NCBI GenBank assembly: GCA_018896985.1
Contig: JAHILQ010000002.1
Location: forward strand, 1 to 9,977
Length of the DNA stretch: 9,977 nucleotides
Source of the DNA: Nitrospinota bacterium
Lineage (GTDB): Bacteria > Nitrospirota > Thermodesulfovibrionia > Thermodesulfovibrionales > UBA1546
Direction of reading: 5' to 3'
The stretch's first letter is position 1. Each line of letters opens with the position of its first letter. Below, one piece after another: positions 1 through 6,819 of the stretch. A program made the translations under genes and the position numbers. The notes under the pieces were generated by a model. That model saw only the letters and a list, made by a program, of their open reading frames with translations. It had not been told where the DNA came from and did no database searches.

Positions 1-54
1 GATGTGAAATATAATATAACTCATGAGGAATAGATATTTAATAAAGGATTTTGT

Positions 55-115
55 TGTCATTCCCGCTCGTCGGGAATCCTTCTTAAAGAAAGATTCTGGA
101 CAAGCCAGAATGACA
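55..115. repeat. MITE-like palindromic intergenic repeat, copy 1
   Basis: The element is bounded by perfect 8-bp inverted termini, TGTCATTC at 55-62 and GAATGACA at 108-115. Inside are two further hairpins: CCCG/CGGG around the CTCGT loop, and ATTCTGG/CCAGAAT around ACAAG. Related elements lie at 1327-1396 and 6689-6779. Such non-coding TGTCAT-ended palindromes are common dispersed repeats in environmental bacterial genomes. No transposase is present, so mobility is only inferred. Confidence 0.75.
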
Positions 116-142
116 GAGTGAGCCGTAGCAAGCGCCGGGGAT

Positions 143-148
143 TATAAA
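143..148 (+). promoter_or_regulatory. Candidate -10 box (TATAAA) for the gene at 157
   Basis: TATAAA ends 8 nt before the ATG at 157, and there is no Shine-Dalgarno sequence between them. That spacing would put the transcript start at or next to the start codon. No convincing -35 hexamer sits 16-18 nt upstream. AT-rich sequence can mimic a -10, so this is tentative. The same arrangement recurs at 665-670, 3644-3649 and 9735-9740. Confidence 0.35.
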
Positions 149-156
149 GTTAAACA

Positions 157-603
157 ATGAGCAAGAAATCTATAATTCTTATTTTTATTCTTATTTTATC
201 TCCCATAATAATCTATTTCCTCTGGCCGTCTGACGAAAGCAGGATTAAAAAACTCATCAAAGAAGGCGCAGCAGCAGTAGAGAAAGAAGAGGTTGATAAT
301 GTGATGTCAAAGGTCTCGTTCAATTATCAGGACAATCACGGTTTCACATATATTCTTTTAAGGAAGGTGTTTGAAGAGCAGTTCAAGAGAATGTCAGGGA
401 TAAAGGTTGAATATGAAAACCTCAAGATAGAGGTTAAGGATAAGTCAGCATCAGCTTCTTTTGACCTTCGGGTTATTGCAACCATCGGAAATGATACGGG
501 TTATTATATTGGTGACATCAAAAATCCGGTGCGAATGAAACTCTACCTCGAAAAAGAACTGCTCAACTGGCTCGTTACAAAGGCAGAAGGACTATCGTTT
601 TAA
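157..603 (+). CDS. Membrane-anchored hypothetical protein, possibly NTF2-like
   Basis: The protein has 148 residues. Two lysines are followed by a very hydrophobic stretch at about residues 5-23 (IILIFILILSPIIIYFLW), which fits an uncleaved N-terminal anchor or signal peptide with the rest in the periplasm. The soluble part begins with a helix rich in Lys and Glu. It then has a segment with 'VSFNYQDNHGFTY' and alternating strands ('IKVEYENLKIEVKD', 'ASASFDLRVIAT') that resemble the cone-shaped NTF2-like/SnoaL fold. No catalytic residues can be named. It stands alone between a repeat and the next promoter. There is no SD before the ATG. The fold is an inference from the secondary-structure pattern, and the function is unknown. 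Confidence 0.75.
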   Translation: MSKKSIILIFILILSPIIIYFLWPSDESRIKKLIKEGAAAVEKEEVDNVMSKVSFNYQDNHGFTYILLRKVFEEQFKRMSGIKVEYENLKIEVKDKSASASFDLRVIATIGNDTGYYIGDIKNPVRMKLYLEKELLNWLVTKAEGLSF

Positions 604-664
604 ACTACCTCAATTCCAATTAAAGCGGCAGCCTCTGTCCTGCTAAACTTCACTTTTCTTATGT

Positions 665-670
665 TATACT
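665..670 (+). promoter_or_regulatory. Candidate -10 box (TATACT) for the 678-1195 gene pair
   Basis: TATACT matches five of six positions of TATAAT and ends 7 nt before the ATG at 678. No SD is present. The -35 region is poor. The arrangement predicts a leaderless or nearly leaderless message for the first gene, while the second gene has its own strong SD. Confidence 0.4.
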
Positions 671-677
671 TACTTAG

Positions 678-932
678 ATGCCCATTGAAGATAAGAGAAG
701 ATTAAATGAGAAAAAGTTTCCAAACTGGGAAATATTACCTAATGGTGGCAGAAGATATTGGCTTGAAGTAACTGGGAAACATGGCTGGAAAGCGAGATAT
801 GTTAAAGAAGTAGATTCAATGGAAGAAACAGTTAAATTTTATCAGGAGATATATGACGGTAATGGCAATTTAACAGAAATCCATGAAAAATTTCCTGTGG
901 AGAAAGGCCATAGGAAAATAAAGGAGGGATAA
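678..932 (+). CDS. Small hypothetical protein, first of a two-gene unit
   Basis: The 84-residue protein is basic and aromatic-rich. Its features include 'NWEILPNGGRRYWLEV', a 'GWKARYVKEVD' segment and a 'FYQEIYDGNGNLTEIHEKFPVEKGH' segment. This reads as a compact beta-rich domain (alternating hydrophobic residues with Gly/Asn turns) ending in a charged tail. There is no signal peptide or membrane segment, so it is probably cytoplasmic. It ends 2 nt before the next gene, so the two are surely co-transcribed. I have an impression of similar conserved hypothetical proteins in other bacteria, but I cannot name a family and assign no function. No SD precedes the ATG. A possible -10 lies just upstream. 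Confidence 0.75.
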   Translation: MPIEDKRRLNEKKFPNWEILPNGGRRYWLEVTGKHGWKARYVKEVDSMEETVKFYQEIYDGNGNLTEIHEKFPVEKGHRKIKEG

Positions 933-934
933 CC

Positions 935-1195
935 ATGGTTTTAACGAGAAAGATACTTGCAGAAATGCTTATAAAATACATAAACAGGGGAATAGACATA
1001 TCAGGCATTGTTAACTGGGCAGAGGATATGATGAGAGAGACTGACTTTGAAAGCAGCAACTTTGAACTTATTAAAGATATCCTTGCCCGTATAGGACTTG
1101 CAGATGTCCGCGAGTTCGGTCTTACATGGGACGATTGCTATGACTACCTGCACAAGCTTGGATATGATGTAAAGGTAGAACTTGTAGAGGTGTAG
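935..1195 (+). CDS. Small acidic helical hypothetical protein, second of a two-gene unit
   Basis: The 86-residue protein has a strong SD (AAGGAGGG at 921-928, 6 nt before the ATG), so the start is secure. The sequence is acidic and mostly helical: 'LTRKILAEMLIKYINRGIDISGIVNWAEDMM' looks like two helices, followed by 'FELIKDILARIGLADVREFGLTWDDCYDYLHKLGY'. No membrane segment or catalytic motif is visible. The basic partner upstream and acidic partner here may form a complex, but that is only inferred from charge and tight spacing. The pair lacks known toxin or antitoxin motifs. The function is unknown. Confidence 0.8.
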   Translation: MVLTRKILAEMLIKYINRGIDISGIVNWAEDMMRETDFESSNFELIKDILARIGLADVREFGLTWDDCYDYLHKLGYDVKVELVEV

Positions 1196-1511
1196 GTTTA
1201 GTCCAGATAGGGAAACCCTTTACCTAAAGTAAAAATAGAATGTCCACTGCGTGCTTGTTGGAAGAAGAGACCTTCAGGATATATTAACAGTCTCATAATA
1301 GTAACGACAAAGTCCGCTTTCTCAGTTGTCATTCCCCTGCTTGACAGGGGAATCCAGAAACCTGCTGGATGCCCGCTTACGACCTGCGGGCATGACGAAC
1401 ACGCGAATTTGTAAATGTCTATTCAATTTTGAGACCCTTATTATTGCAGAGAAGGGTGGTGAGGTGAAGTGTCCCGAATTAATTCCCTAAAACTAATAAT
1501 AGAGCAAGTCC
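1196..1511. other. Gene-free interval with one palindromic repeat
   Basis: This separates the 678-1195 pair from the convergent lipoprotein gene. Just after the stop of the upstream gene is a small inverted repeat, AGGG-AAA-CCCT at 1209-1219, without a following T-run, so it is at best a weak terminator. A TGTCAT-ended palindromic repeat follows at 1327-1396. I see no credible coding sequence or structured RNA in the remainder. Confidence 0.6.
1327..1396. repeat. MITE-like palindromic intergenic repeat, copy 2
   Basis: TGTCAT at 1327-1332 and ATGAC near 1392-1396 form the ends. Three stems lie inside: CCCCTG/CAGGGG around CTTGA, ATCCAG/CTGGAT around AAACCTG, and GCCCGC/GCGGGC around TTACGACCT. 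It has the same end motif and hairpin-rich layout as the copies at 55-115 and 6689-6779, although the internal stems differ. Confidence 0.7.
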
Positions 1512-2006
1512 TTAATGAGCAAAATACACTGCGTCGGCAATGCTGTTAGCGACTGTTCGTTTCAAATCTTCCCAGTTTCGTACACTCTCTTTGTATTCCT
1601 GGAATTTTTTAAATTCGGTGGTCGCTGCCTGGTCTTTTATAAAGACCTTTATATCTATAAGATTTGTTGTTTTGAAGCCAAAAGGCGGTCCAAGAACCCA
1701 ATCTCTGACAAAACTGCTAATCGCATCTTTATTAAACTTCGCAACTTCCACGATTAACTTTGGACTTTTAACATCATTAACAACAACAATTCCTCTTTTC
1801 TGAAGCGCCGAGATTATCAACTCTCTAAAACTTTTTAGTTCTTCTTTGTCCGCGTCATCATGGCTAATAAGTTCAAGATTTAACGCCTTGTATTTCGTAT
1901 AAGGAGAGATTGGATATTCAACTTCAATATACTTGTAAGTGCTACCGCAGCCAGCCAACCACAACAATATGCCAACCAAAAATCCGACAAAAACAAGTTT
2001 TCTCAT
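1512..2006 (-). CDS. Small lipoprotein, DUF4410/DUF4136-like in layout
   Basis: This is a 164-residue protein. Residues 1-19 are a type II signal peptide (MRK basic start, hydrophobic core 'LVFVGFLVGILLWLAG') ending in the lipobox LAGC, with the lipidated Cys at 20. The mature part has a 'FRELIISALQKRGIVVV' helix-strand, a 'SPKLIVEVAKFN' strand and a final 'RTVANSIADAVYFAH' helix. That order recalls DUF4410/DUF4136-type periplasmic lipoproteins (an oligomerising helix, then strands). The family assignment is tentative. ATG at 2006 is chosen over the longer GTG at 2015 because the GTG lies inside the SD. The gene begins 1 nt after the stop of a decayed upstream frame, so it was translationally coupled to that gene. 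Confidence 0.75.
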   Translation of the reverse strand: MRKLVFVGFLVGILLWLAGCGSTYKYIEVEYPISPYTKYKALNLELISHDDADKEELKSFRELIISALQKRGIVVVNDVKSPKLIVEVAKFNKDAISSFVRDWVLGPPFGFKTTNLIDIKVFIKDQAATTEFKKFQEYKESVRNWEDLKRTVANSIADAVYFAH

Positions 2007-2007
2007 G

Positions 2008-2380
2008 TTAGCCACCTCCTCTGTTTAACAACTCGTTCAATTCCACTGATAGCCGGAACAAAACTTCTCCTTCTTTATTGAGACTTTCCCCTGACTGATG
2101 AAGGGCTTGAGACAAGCTATTGAATTTATGCTAGTTTTCCTTGGTTAAAAAGCTTAGATTCATTTCAACGCGCGCTTTGTCATAACCTTCGGTAATATTC
2201 AAGAACTCCCTGATTGTGTTTTGAAGGTTAAGCACTTTATTAACAAACTCTCTCCCAAAATCAACACTTTGTTTTAATCGCCGGATTGTTTGTTTTCTTA
2301 TTGGCTTCACTTAGTTTTTCATAAGCGTTTTTCAAAGCTTTATATTTGTTTATAAAAAGACACTTCACAGCCTCTCTACT
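2008..2380 (-). pseudogene. Decayed gene for a helical protein (frameshift plus in-frame TAG)
   Basis: Three protein-like pieces follow one another on the minus strand. The first, about 2380-2295, reads 'YKALKNAYEKLSEANKK'. After a shift of frame near 2295-2310, the second reads '...RLKQSVDFGREFVNKVLNL', then 'TIREFLNITEGYDKARVEMN', to a TAG at 2133-2131. In that same frame the third continues 'FNSLSQALHQSGESLNKEGE', then 'VLFRLSVELNELLNR', to a TAA at 2010-2008. The pieces are rich in Glu, Lys, Leu and Asn in a helical or coiled-coil pattern. The end abuts the lipoprotein ATG by 1 nt, as in an operon. I see no start codon with an SD, so the 5' end may also be lost. The alternatives are a sequencing error or a short GTG-initiated ORF (2310-2131). 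The product is unrecognised. Confidence 0.6.
2015..2020 (-). promoter_or_regulatory. Shine-Dalgarno AGGAGG that fixes the lipoprotein start
   Basis: On the minus strand AGGAGG is followed by 8 nt and then ATG at 2006. The alternative GTG codon at 2015-2013 overlaps this SD, so it is unlikely to initiate. The SD is also the last part of the reading frame of the decayed upstream gene. Confidence 0.75.
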
Positions 2381-2393
2381 CTACGAGTCGTAG
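2381..2393. repeat. Short perfect palindrome between pdxA and the decayed gene
   Basis: CTACGA-G-TCGTAG is a 6-bp perfect inverted repeat with a 1-nt centre. It shares the CTAC/GTAG core with the hairpin at 3526-3540 on the other side of pdxA. There is no T-run beside it on the minus strand, so it is not a convincing terminator. Confidence 0.45.
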
Positions 2394-2425
2394 ACGAGCC
2401 ATCGGCATGGGATGGCAGCACAAAT

Positions 2426-3400
2426 CTACACTTCAAGTCTTGCCGCCATTTTTATCGCCTCAAGCATGCTTGAAGGATCAGCAATCCCTTTCCATGCAAT
2501 ATCATAGGCTGTGCCGTGGTCAGGAGAAGTTCTTATAATCGGCAGTCCGACTGTTACATTCACACCTCTGTCAAAGGCAATCATCTTCAATGGTATCAGC
2601 CCCTGGTCGTGGTACATGCAGACCACCATATCAATCTCACCATTATACGCTTTGTTGAATACCGTATCCGGCGGATAAGGACCTGTAACAGGAATCCCGA
2701 GTTTTTTTGCATCTTCAATTGCAGGGATAATCTCATTGCCTTCTTCACTTCCGAATATCCCTGCTTCTCCTGCATGTGGATTCAATCCAGCGACTGCAAT
2801 TCTCGGATTTTCTATCCCCAACATACCGCACGCTTTCTTTGCAAGCCTTATGGTTTTTAATACGCTTTCTCTTGTAATCATGTCCGGCACGCTCCTGAGC
2901 GGAGTATGTATCGTGACAAGAATCACCTTTAAAGGCTCACCGACAAGCATCATCGCATAATCTTTTGTGTCTGTAAGCTCGGCAAGCATTTCAGTGTGGC
3001 CATGCCATTTCATGCCTGCCATCTTCAATGCCTCTTTTGAAATCGGCGCAGTGACAATTCCGTCAACTTTTTTATTCAGAGCAAGTTCAACTGCCCTTTT
3101 AATATAACTGACACATGCCTTTCCGTTCTTTGCAGTTGCCTTGCCTTTTTCAAAACCTTCAGGCGCTTCCATATCAATAAGCTCAATTGTCCCTATTCCT
3201 GATATGCATTCGTCAGGTGTTTTAATCAGCCTTAATTTAAGCGGCAACTTAAGCAGGTCTATTGCCTTCTGCATGACAATTCTGCTTCCGATTACAAGCG
3301 GAGCGCAGAAGTCCCTTATCTCAGCGCAGTAGAGGGCTTTGGCAATTATCTCAGGCCCGACTCCGGCTGCATCGCCCATTGTTATCGCAATTTTTTTCAT
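2426..3400 (-). CDS. pdxA: 4-hydroxythreonine-4-phosphate dehydrogenase PdxA
   Basis: The 324 residues are close to the usual family length of about 330. The protein carries out the NAD-dependent, metal-dependent oxidation of 4-phosphohydroxy-L-threonine in the DXP-dependent pyridoxal phosphate pathway, in the cytoplasm. Visible motifs are the N-terminal 'MGDAAGVGPEI' (family GDPAGxGPE), 'HGHTE' at 133-137, and the three metal-binding histidines expected for the family: His165 (HTPLRSVP), His209 (NPHAGE) and His264 (MYHDQGL). The C-terminal block 'GLPIIRTSPDHGTAYDIA' at 285-302 is intact. The related PdxA2 (4-phospho-D-threonate) enzymes share these motifs, but no kinase or catabolic neighbour is present, so PdxA is preferred. 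There is no clear SD before the ATG. Downstream on the same strand lie the decayed gene and the lipoprotein, possibly as one transcript. Confidence 0.93.
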   Translation of the reverse strand: MKKIAITMGDAAGVGPEIIAKALYCAEIRDFCAPLVIGSRIVMQKAIDLLKLPLKLRLIKTPDECISGIGTIELIDMEAPEGFEKGKATAKNGKACVSYIKRAVELALNKKVDGIVTAPISKEALKMAGMKWHGHTEMLAELTDTKDYAMMLVGEPLKVILVTIHTPLRSVPDMITRESVLKTIRLAKKACGMLGIENPRIAVAGLNPHAGEAGIFGSEEGNEIIPAIEDAKKLGIPVTGPYPPDTVFNKAYNGEIDMVVCMYHDQGLIPLKMIAFDRGVNVTVGLPIIRTSPDHGTAYDIAWKGIADPSSMLEAIKMAARLEV

Positions 3401-3514
3401 GCTGTAAATGTGCCCTTAAATGGAGGCTATAACTGTCTTTCGGCAATATTAAACTGCCTTTGTAAAAGTGCAAATGCTGGTACTATATATTAATATCTTA
3501 CAAGTTCTTAGGGC

Positions 3515-3596
3515 GGGGCTATCCGCTCTACTTCGTAGAGACTTCAGCCCCTATTCTGCAGACCCGTGAATCTTGCCTCAATCCAGCCATAGCCCC
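3515..3596. repeat. Nested and competing inverted repeats in the pdxA-selB gap
   Basis: A tight hairpin CTCTAC-TTC-GTAGAG (3526-3540) is enclosed by GGGGCT (3515-3520) and AGCCCC (3546-3551). The same left arm, extended to GGGGCTAT (3515-3522), also pairs perfectly with ATAGCCCC at 3589-3596, so the two outer pairings exclude each other. The element lies in the divergent spacer. It would be transcribed only as pdxA leader, or lie upstream of the proposed selB promoter. It may instead be a degraded palindromic repeat. Nothing else was found in 3401-3655 apart from the selB promoter. Confidence 0.5.
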
Positions 3597-3618
3597 TTGT
3601 AGATTTTTATTCTCTTGT

Positions 3619-3649
3619 TTTACACATATAAAGCTTACTACAATATAAT
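3619..3649 (+). promoter_or_regulatory. selB promoter, candidate leaderless start
   Basis: A perfect TATAAT lies at 3644-3649, just 6 nt before the selB ATG. Candidate -35 hexamers are TTTACA at 3619-3624 (19-nt spacer) or, more weakly, TACACA at 3621-3626 (17-nt spacer). No SD lies between the -10 and the ATG. The predicted transcript would begin at or very near the start codon. Confidence 0.5.
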
Positions 3650-3655
3650 GAATTT

Positions 3656-5536
3656 ATGCACTACGTAATCTTAGGCACAGCAGGACATATTGACCACGGC
3701 AAGAGCGCATTGGTTAAGGCGCTGACAGGCATAGACCCTGACAGGCTGAAAGAGGAAAAAGAACGCGGCATTACGATCGACCTCGGCTTTGCAGACCTTG
3801 CTTATCCTGACGGACTTACAGTAGGCATTATTGATGTTCCCGGACATGAGAGGCTTGTAAGAAATATGCTTGCAGGCGCAGGAGGCATTGATATTGTCAT
3901 TGTTGTTATTGCGGCGGACGAAGGCATAATGCCCCAGAGCAGAGAGCATCTTTCAATATGCAATCTGCTTAAGATTAAATCTGGGCTTATTGTGATTACA
4001 AAGGCAGACCTTGTTGAAGATGACTGGATAAAACTTGTTTCTGAGGAAGCAAAGGATTTTGTGAAAGGGACATTCCTTGAAGGAGCGGATATAATCCCTG
4101 TTTCATCAAAGACAGGGAAGAATATAGAACTCCTAAAGGAAAAAATCAGAGACGTTGCCCTAACAGTAAAACCAAAGCTGACAAAAGGGCTCTTCAGGCT
4201 TCCCATTGACAGGGTTTTTACGCTGAAGGGATTCGGCACTGTAGTTACCGGCACTGCCATCTCAGGAAGTATTTCTGTTGATGATCCTGTTGAGGTACTT
4301 CCGGCAAATATAAACAGCAAGGTGCGCGGTCTTCACAGCTACGGGAAATCAATAAAGACTGCTTATGCAGGCCAAAGGGTTGCAATAAATGTTTCTGGAG
4401 TGGAAAAAGAAAGCCTGAAAAGAGGGGATGTTGTTGTCGTTCCCGGGAGATTTTCTCCTGCAAAGGCTGTAGATGCAAAAATAGAACTTCTCAAAGATTC
4501 GCCTGTTTTAAAAAACAGAAGCCTTGTGCATTTTCATTCAGGAACATCTGAAACGATTGCAAGGGTGATACTGTATAACCTTGAGGAGGTAAAACCCGGC
4601 GAAGGCTGCTACTGTCAATTGAGGCTTCATGAGCCTGTTATTGTAATGTCAGGAGACAGATACATTATAAGGAGGTTCTCGCCTGTTGAGACAATCGGCG
4701 GAGGAGAAATTCTTGATGCGCATCCGGGCAGGAGGAAGAGAGCCGAGGGGATAGAAGACCTGAAGATTTTGGAACTCGGAACACTTGAGGAGAAAATTGC
4801 AATGAAAATAAAAAAGGCAGGCATAAATGGGCTGGCTGTTACCACGCTGGAAGGCTGGATAAATGCGGATGTGCCTGCAATACAGGATGCAATAAATACA
4901 TTGAGACAGAGAGACACAGTAGTGCAGCATGAAAATATCCTTATTCACAGCGTTGCAGTAAATTCAATCAGGGCAGGCATTGATAAAATCCTGAATGCCT
5001 TCCATAAACAAAATCCCCTGAAAACAGGTATGCCCAAAGAAGAGGTGAGGGCACAGCTTAAGATTGACCAGAAAATCTTTAATGCGCTTACAGCAACAAT
5101 GAAGGAAGTTGTAATAGACAAAGACCTCATGCGCCTTTCATTCTTTAAAGTCTCATTATCAGAGGTTGATAAAGGCATTGAGACAAAGATTCTGAATATG
5201 CTTGAGCAGGCAGGCTTTCAGCCTCCGTTAAAAGAAGAGATTGCAAAGGCATTAAATCTCCAGCCGAAACAGCTTGATGATATTCTCAAGCTAATGGTAA
5301 AACAGGGCAAGCTTGTGAGGATTAATGAGACAATGTATATCACAAAAGCTGTTTACGATAAGATAATCAATTTGCTTAAAGATTTTTTCAGCAGGAAAAA
5401 GGAGATGACAATTGCAGAATTCAGGGACGTCCTCGGCACGTCCCGCAAATATGCCCTCCCATTCCTTGAATACCTTGATACCCAGAGGATTACAATGCGC
5501 GTCGGGGATGTAAGGAAGTTTTTGGCGAAAGGGTGA
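3656..5536 (+). CDS. selB: Selenocysteine-specific elongation factor SelB
   Basis: The 626-residue protein matches bacterial SelB in length. This GTPase delivers Sec-tRNA to ribosomes stalled at UGA by binding a SECIS hairpin in the mRNA. G domain: P-loop GHIDHGKS at 10-17, 'GITIDLGF' at 38-45 (switch I Thr40), DVPGH at 60-64, the guanine-specificity motif as TKAD at 115-118 instead of NKxD, and SSK at 150-152. EF-Tu-like domains follow, with 'DRVFTLKGFGTVVTGTAISG' at 185-204 and 'FSPVETIGGGEIL' at 341-353. Winged-helix repeats then run to the C-terminus, ending with 'TSRKYALPFLEYLD'. It is intact. It converges on aroB with only 21 nt between stop codons. It implies that this organism makes selenoproteins, though selA, selC and selD are not in the window. 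Confidence 0.95.
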   Translation: MHYVILGTAGHIDHGKSALVKALTGIDPDRLKEEKERGITIDLGFADLAYPDGLTVGIIDVPGHERLVRNMLAGAGGIDIVIVVIAADEGIMPQSREHLSICNLLKIKSGLIVITKADLVEDDWIKLVSEEAKDFVKGTFLEGADIIPVSSKTGKNIELLKEKIRDVALTVKPKLTKGLFRLPIDRVFTLKGFGTVVTGTAISGSISVDDPVEVLPANINSKVRGLHSYGKSIKTAYAGQRVAINVSGVEKESLKRGDVVVVPGRFSPAKAVDAKIELLKDSPVLKNRSLVHFHSGTSETIARVILYNLEEVKPGEGCYCQLRLHEPVIVMSGDRYIIRRFSPVETIGGGEILDAHPGRRKRAEGIEDLKILELGTLEEKIAMKIKKAGINGLAVTTLEGWINADVPAIQDAINTLRQRDTVVQHENILIHSVAVNSIRAGIDKILNAFHKQNPLKTGMPKEEVRAQLKIDQKIFNALTATMKEVVIDKDLMRLSFFKVSLSEVDKGIETKILNMLEQAGFQPPLKEEIAKALNLQPKQLDDILKLMVKQGKLVRINETMYITKAVYDKIINLLKDFFSRKKEMTIAEFRDVLGTSRKYALPFLEYLDTQRITMRVGDVRKFLAKG

Positions 5537-5557
5537 GAAAAAGTAAATGAAAAGTCC

Positions 5558-6640
5558 TCAGGTTGTTTCTAAGGTCTCCCTTATAATCTTCCCCTCGATG
5601 CCTTTCTGAATCCTCACCTTTCCAATCCGCTCGGGCAGTATAAATTTCAACTCTCCTGCAACTGCTTTTTTATCAAGCTGCATGGAGGCAAGAAGAGAAT
5701 TCACATCAATTTTTGATGGCATTTCTGAAGGCAGGCAGTAAGAATCTATCAGGGATTTTATCTTCCGGACTGATTTTTCACTGACAATGCCAAGTTTTTC
5801 TGCCAGTCTTGCCTCAGTGCGCATTCCGATGGCAAGAGCCTCACCATGAAGATATTTTTTATATCCTGTAGCTGTCTCTATTGCATGACCTATCGTATGC
5901 CCATAATTCAATATCGCCCTCAGACCGGCTTCCCTCTCATCTTTTGAGACGACCGCTGCCTTAATCTCACAGGAGCGTTTGATTATGTGAGTTAATGACT
6001 TCTTATCAAGCATCAGGATTTTGTCTCTGTTATTCTCTAAAAACGCAAACAGCTTTGCGTCCCATATCACGCCGTATTTGATCACCTCAGCAAACCCTGC
6101 AAAAAACTCTTTTTGCGGCAGGGTCTTTAATGTATCAATATCTATCCATACAAGTTTTGGCTGGTAGAATGTGCCTATCATGTTCTTGCCGAGCTTGTGA
6201 TTGACGCCTGTCTTGCCTCCAACTGAACTGTCAACCTGAGCAAGCAGTGTTGTCGGAATCTGGATATAATCAATTCCCCTCATGTATGTTGATGCTACAA
6301 AACCCGTTATGTCTCCGATTACACCACCGCCGAGCGCAATGAGCGCAGATTTTCTGTCAAGCCTGTGCATGAGAAGTTCTCCATAAATCTTCTGAACTAT
6401 ACTTATGTCTTTGTATTTTTCTCCATCGGGTATTATCACAGGGATGACGTCAAAACCGGATGACTTTATGGAATTCAGAACTTTTTTGCCGTATAGGCGA
6501 TATACGGTCGGGTTGCTTATAATCGCAGTCTTCGGGCTTGCGCTTAAAGATTTCAGCTTGGAACCAATCTTTCCAAGGATATTGCTTCCTATACAGATGT
6601 CGTAGCTTCTGTCTCCTAATTCAACCCTGATTTTTTCCAT
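5558..6640 (-). CDS. aroB: 3-dehydroquinate synthase AroB
   Basis: The 360 residues are the normal family length. The enzyme converts DAHP to 3-dehydroquinate, the second step of the shikimate pathway, using NAD and a divalent metal. Visible motifs: 'PDGEKYK' at 71-77, the NAD-binding 'GGGVIGD' at 104-110, 'DSSVGGKTGVNH' at 127-138, and 'GFAEVIKYG' with metal ligand Glu185. The other two metal-ligand histidines are His248 (NYGHTIGHAIE) and His265 (YLHGEALAIGM). It is the last of three aro genes on this strand, separated from aroK by a repeat-containing 179-nt gap. The SD is weak (AAGGAT about 11 nt upstream). No hairpin-plus-T-run terminator is visible in the 21 nt before the convergent selB end. 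Confidence 0.95.
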   Translation of the reverse strand: MEKIRVELGDRSYDICIGSNILGKIGSKLKSLSASPKTAIISNPTVYRLYGKKVLNSIKSSGFDVIPVIIPDGEKYKDISIVQKIYGELLMHRLDRKSALIALGGGVIGDITGFVASTYMRGIDYIQIPTTLLAQVDSSVGGKTGVNHKLGKNMIGTFYQPKLVWIDIDTLKTLPQKEFFAGFAEVIKYGVIWDAKLFAFLENNRDKILMLDKKSLTHIIKRSCEIKAAVVSKDEREAGLRAILNYGHTIGHAIETATGYKKYLHGEALAIGMRTEARLAEKLGIVSEKSVRKIKSLIDSYCLPSEMPSKIDVNSLLASMQLDKKAVAGELKFILPERIGKVRIQKGIEGKIIRETLETT

Positions 6641-6688
6641 TCAGCCCATCATCCTTATCAAAATATTTTACCTAAAAATACCCCGCTT

Positions 6689-6779
6689 TGTCATGCTGGC
6701 TTGTCCAGCATCCTTCTTCAAGAGGGATTCCGAATCCCGAAGCATCGGGAGAATGACAGAAAAAGAAGCGGGAATGACA
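6689..6779. repeat. MITE-like palindromic repeat between aroK and aroB, copy 3
   Basis: TGTCAT at 6689-6694 is paired with GAATGACA at 6751-6758. A second end motif, GGAATGACA, at 6771-6779 suggests a composite or partly duplicated copy. Internal stems include ATGCTGG/CCAGCAT around CTTGT and a CCCGA/TCGGG stem. It belongs with the elements at 55-115 and 1327-1396. It sits in the aro transcript between stop and start, where it could fold as an RNA hairpin. Confidence 0.7.
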
Positions 6780-6819
6780 ATTTCATTCCCCTTTGTGCCT
6801 ACTTATCGGTATGTGTGTT

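Noticed and set aside
678..1195. Toxin-antitoxin assignment for the small gene pair
   Set aside because: Size and spacing fit, but neither protein shows a recognised toxin fold, catalytic motif or DNA-binding domain.
1209..1219. AGGG-AAA-CCCT as a rho-independent terminator
   Set aside because: The stem is only 4 bp and no U-tract follows.
1512..2015. Longer lipoprotein reading from GTG at 2015
   Set aside because: The GTG lies within the AGGAGG Shine-Dalgarno. The ATG at 2006 has ideal 8-nt spacing and gives a normal signal peptide.
3802..4320. Long minus-strand ORF inside selB
   Set aside because: It is a Ser/Phe/Ile-rich antisense shadow of the selB coding sequence, with no motif or ribosome site.
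5537..5557. Bidirectional terminator between selB and aroB
   Set aside because: The 21-nt spacer has no inverted repeat with a T-run.
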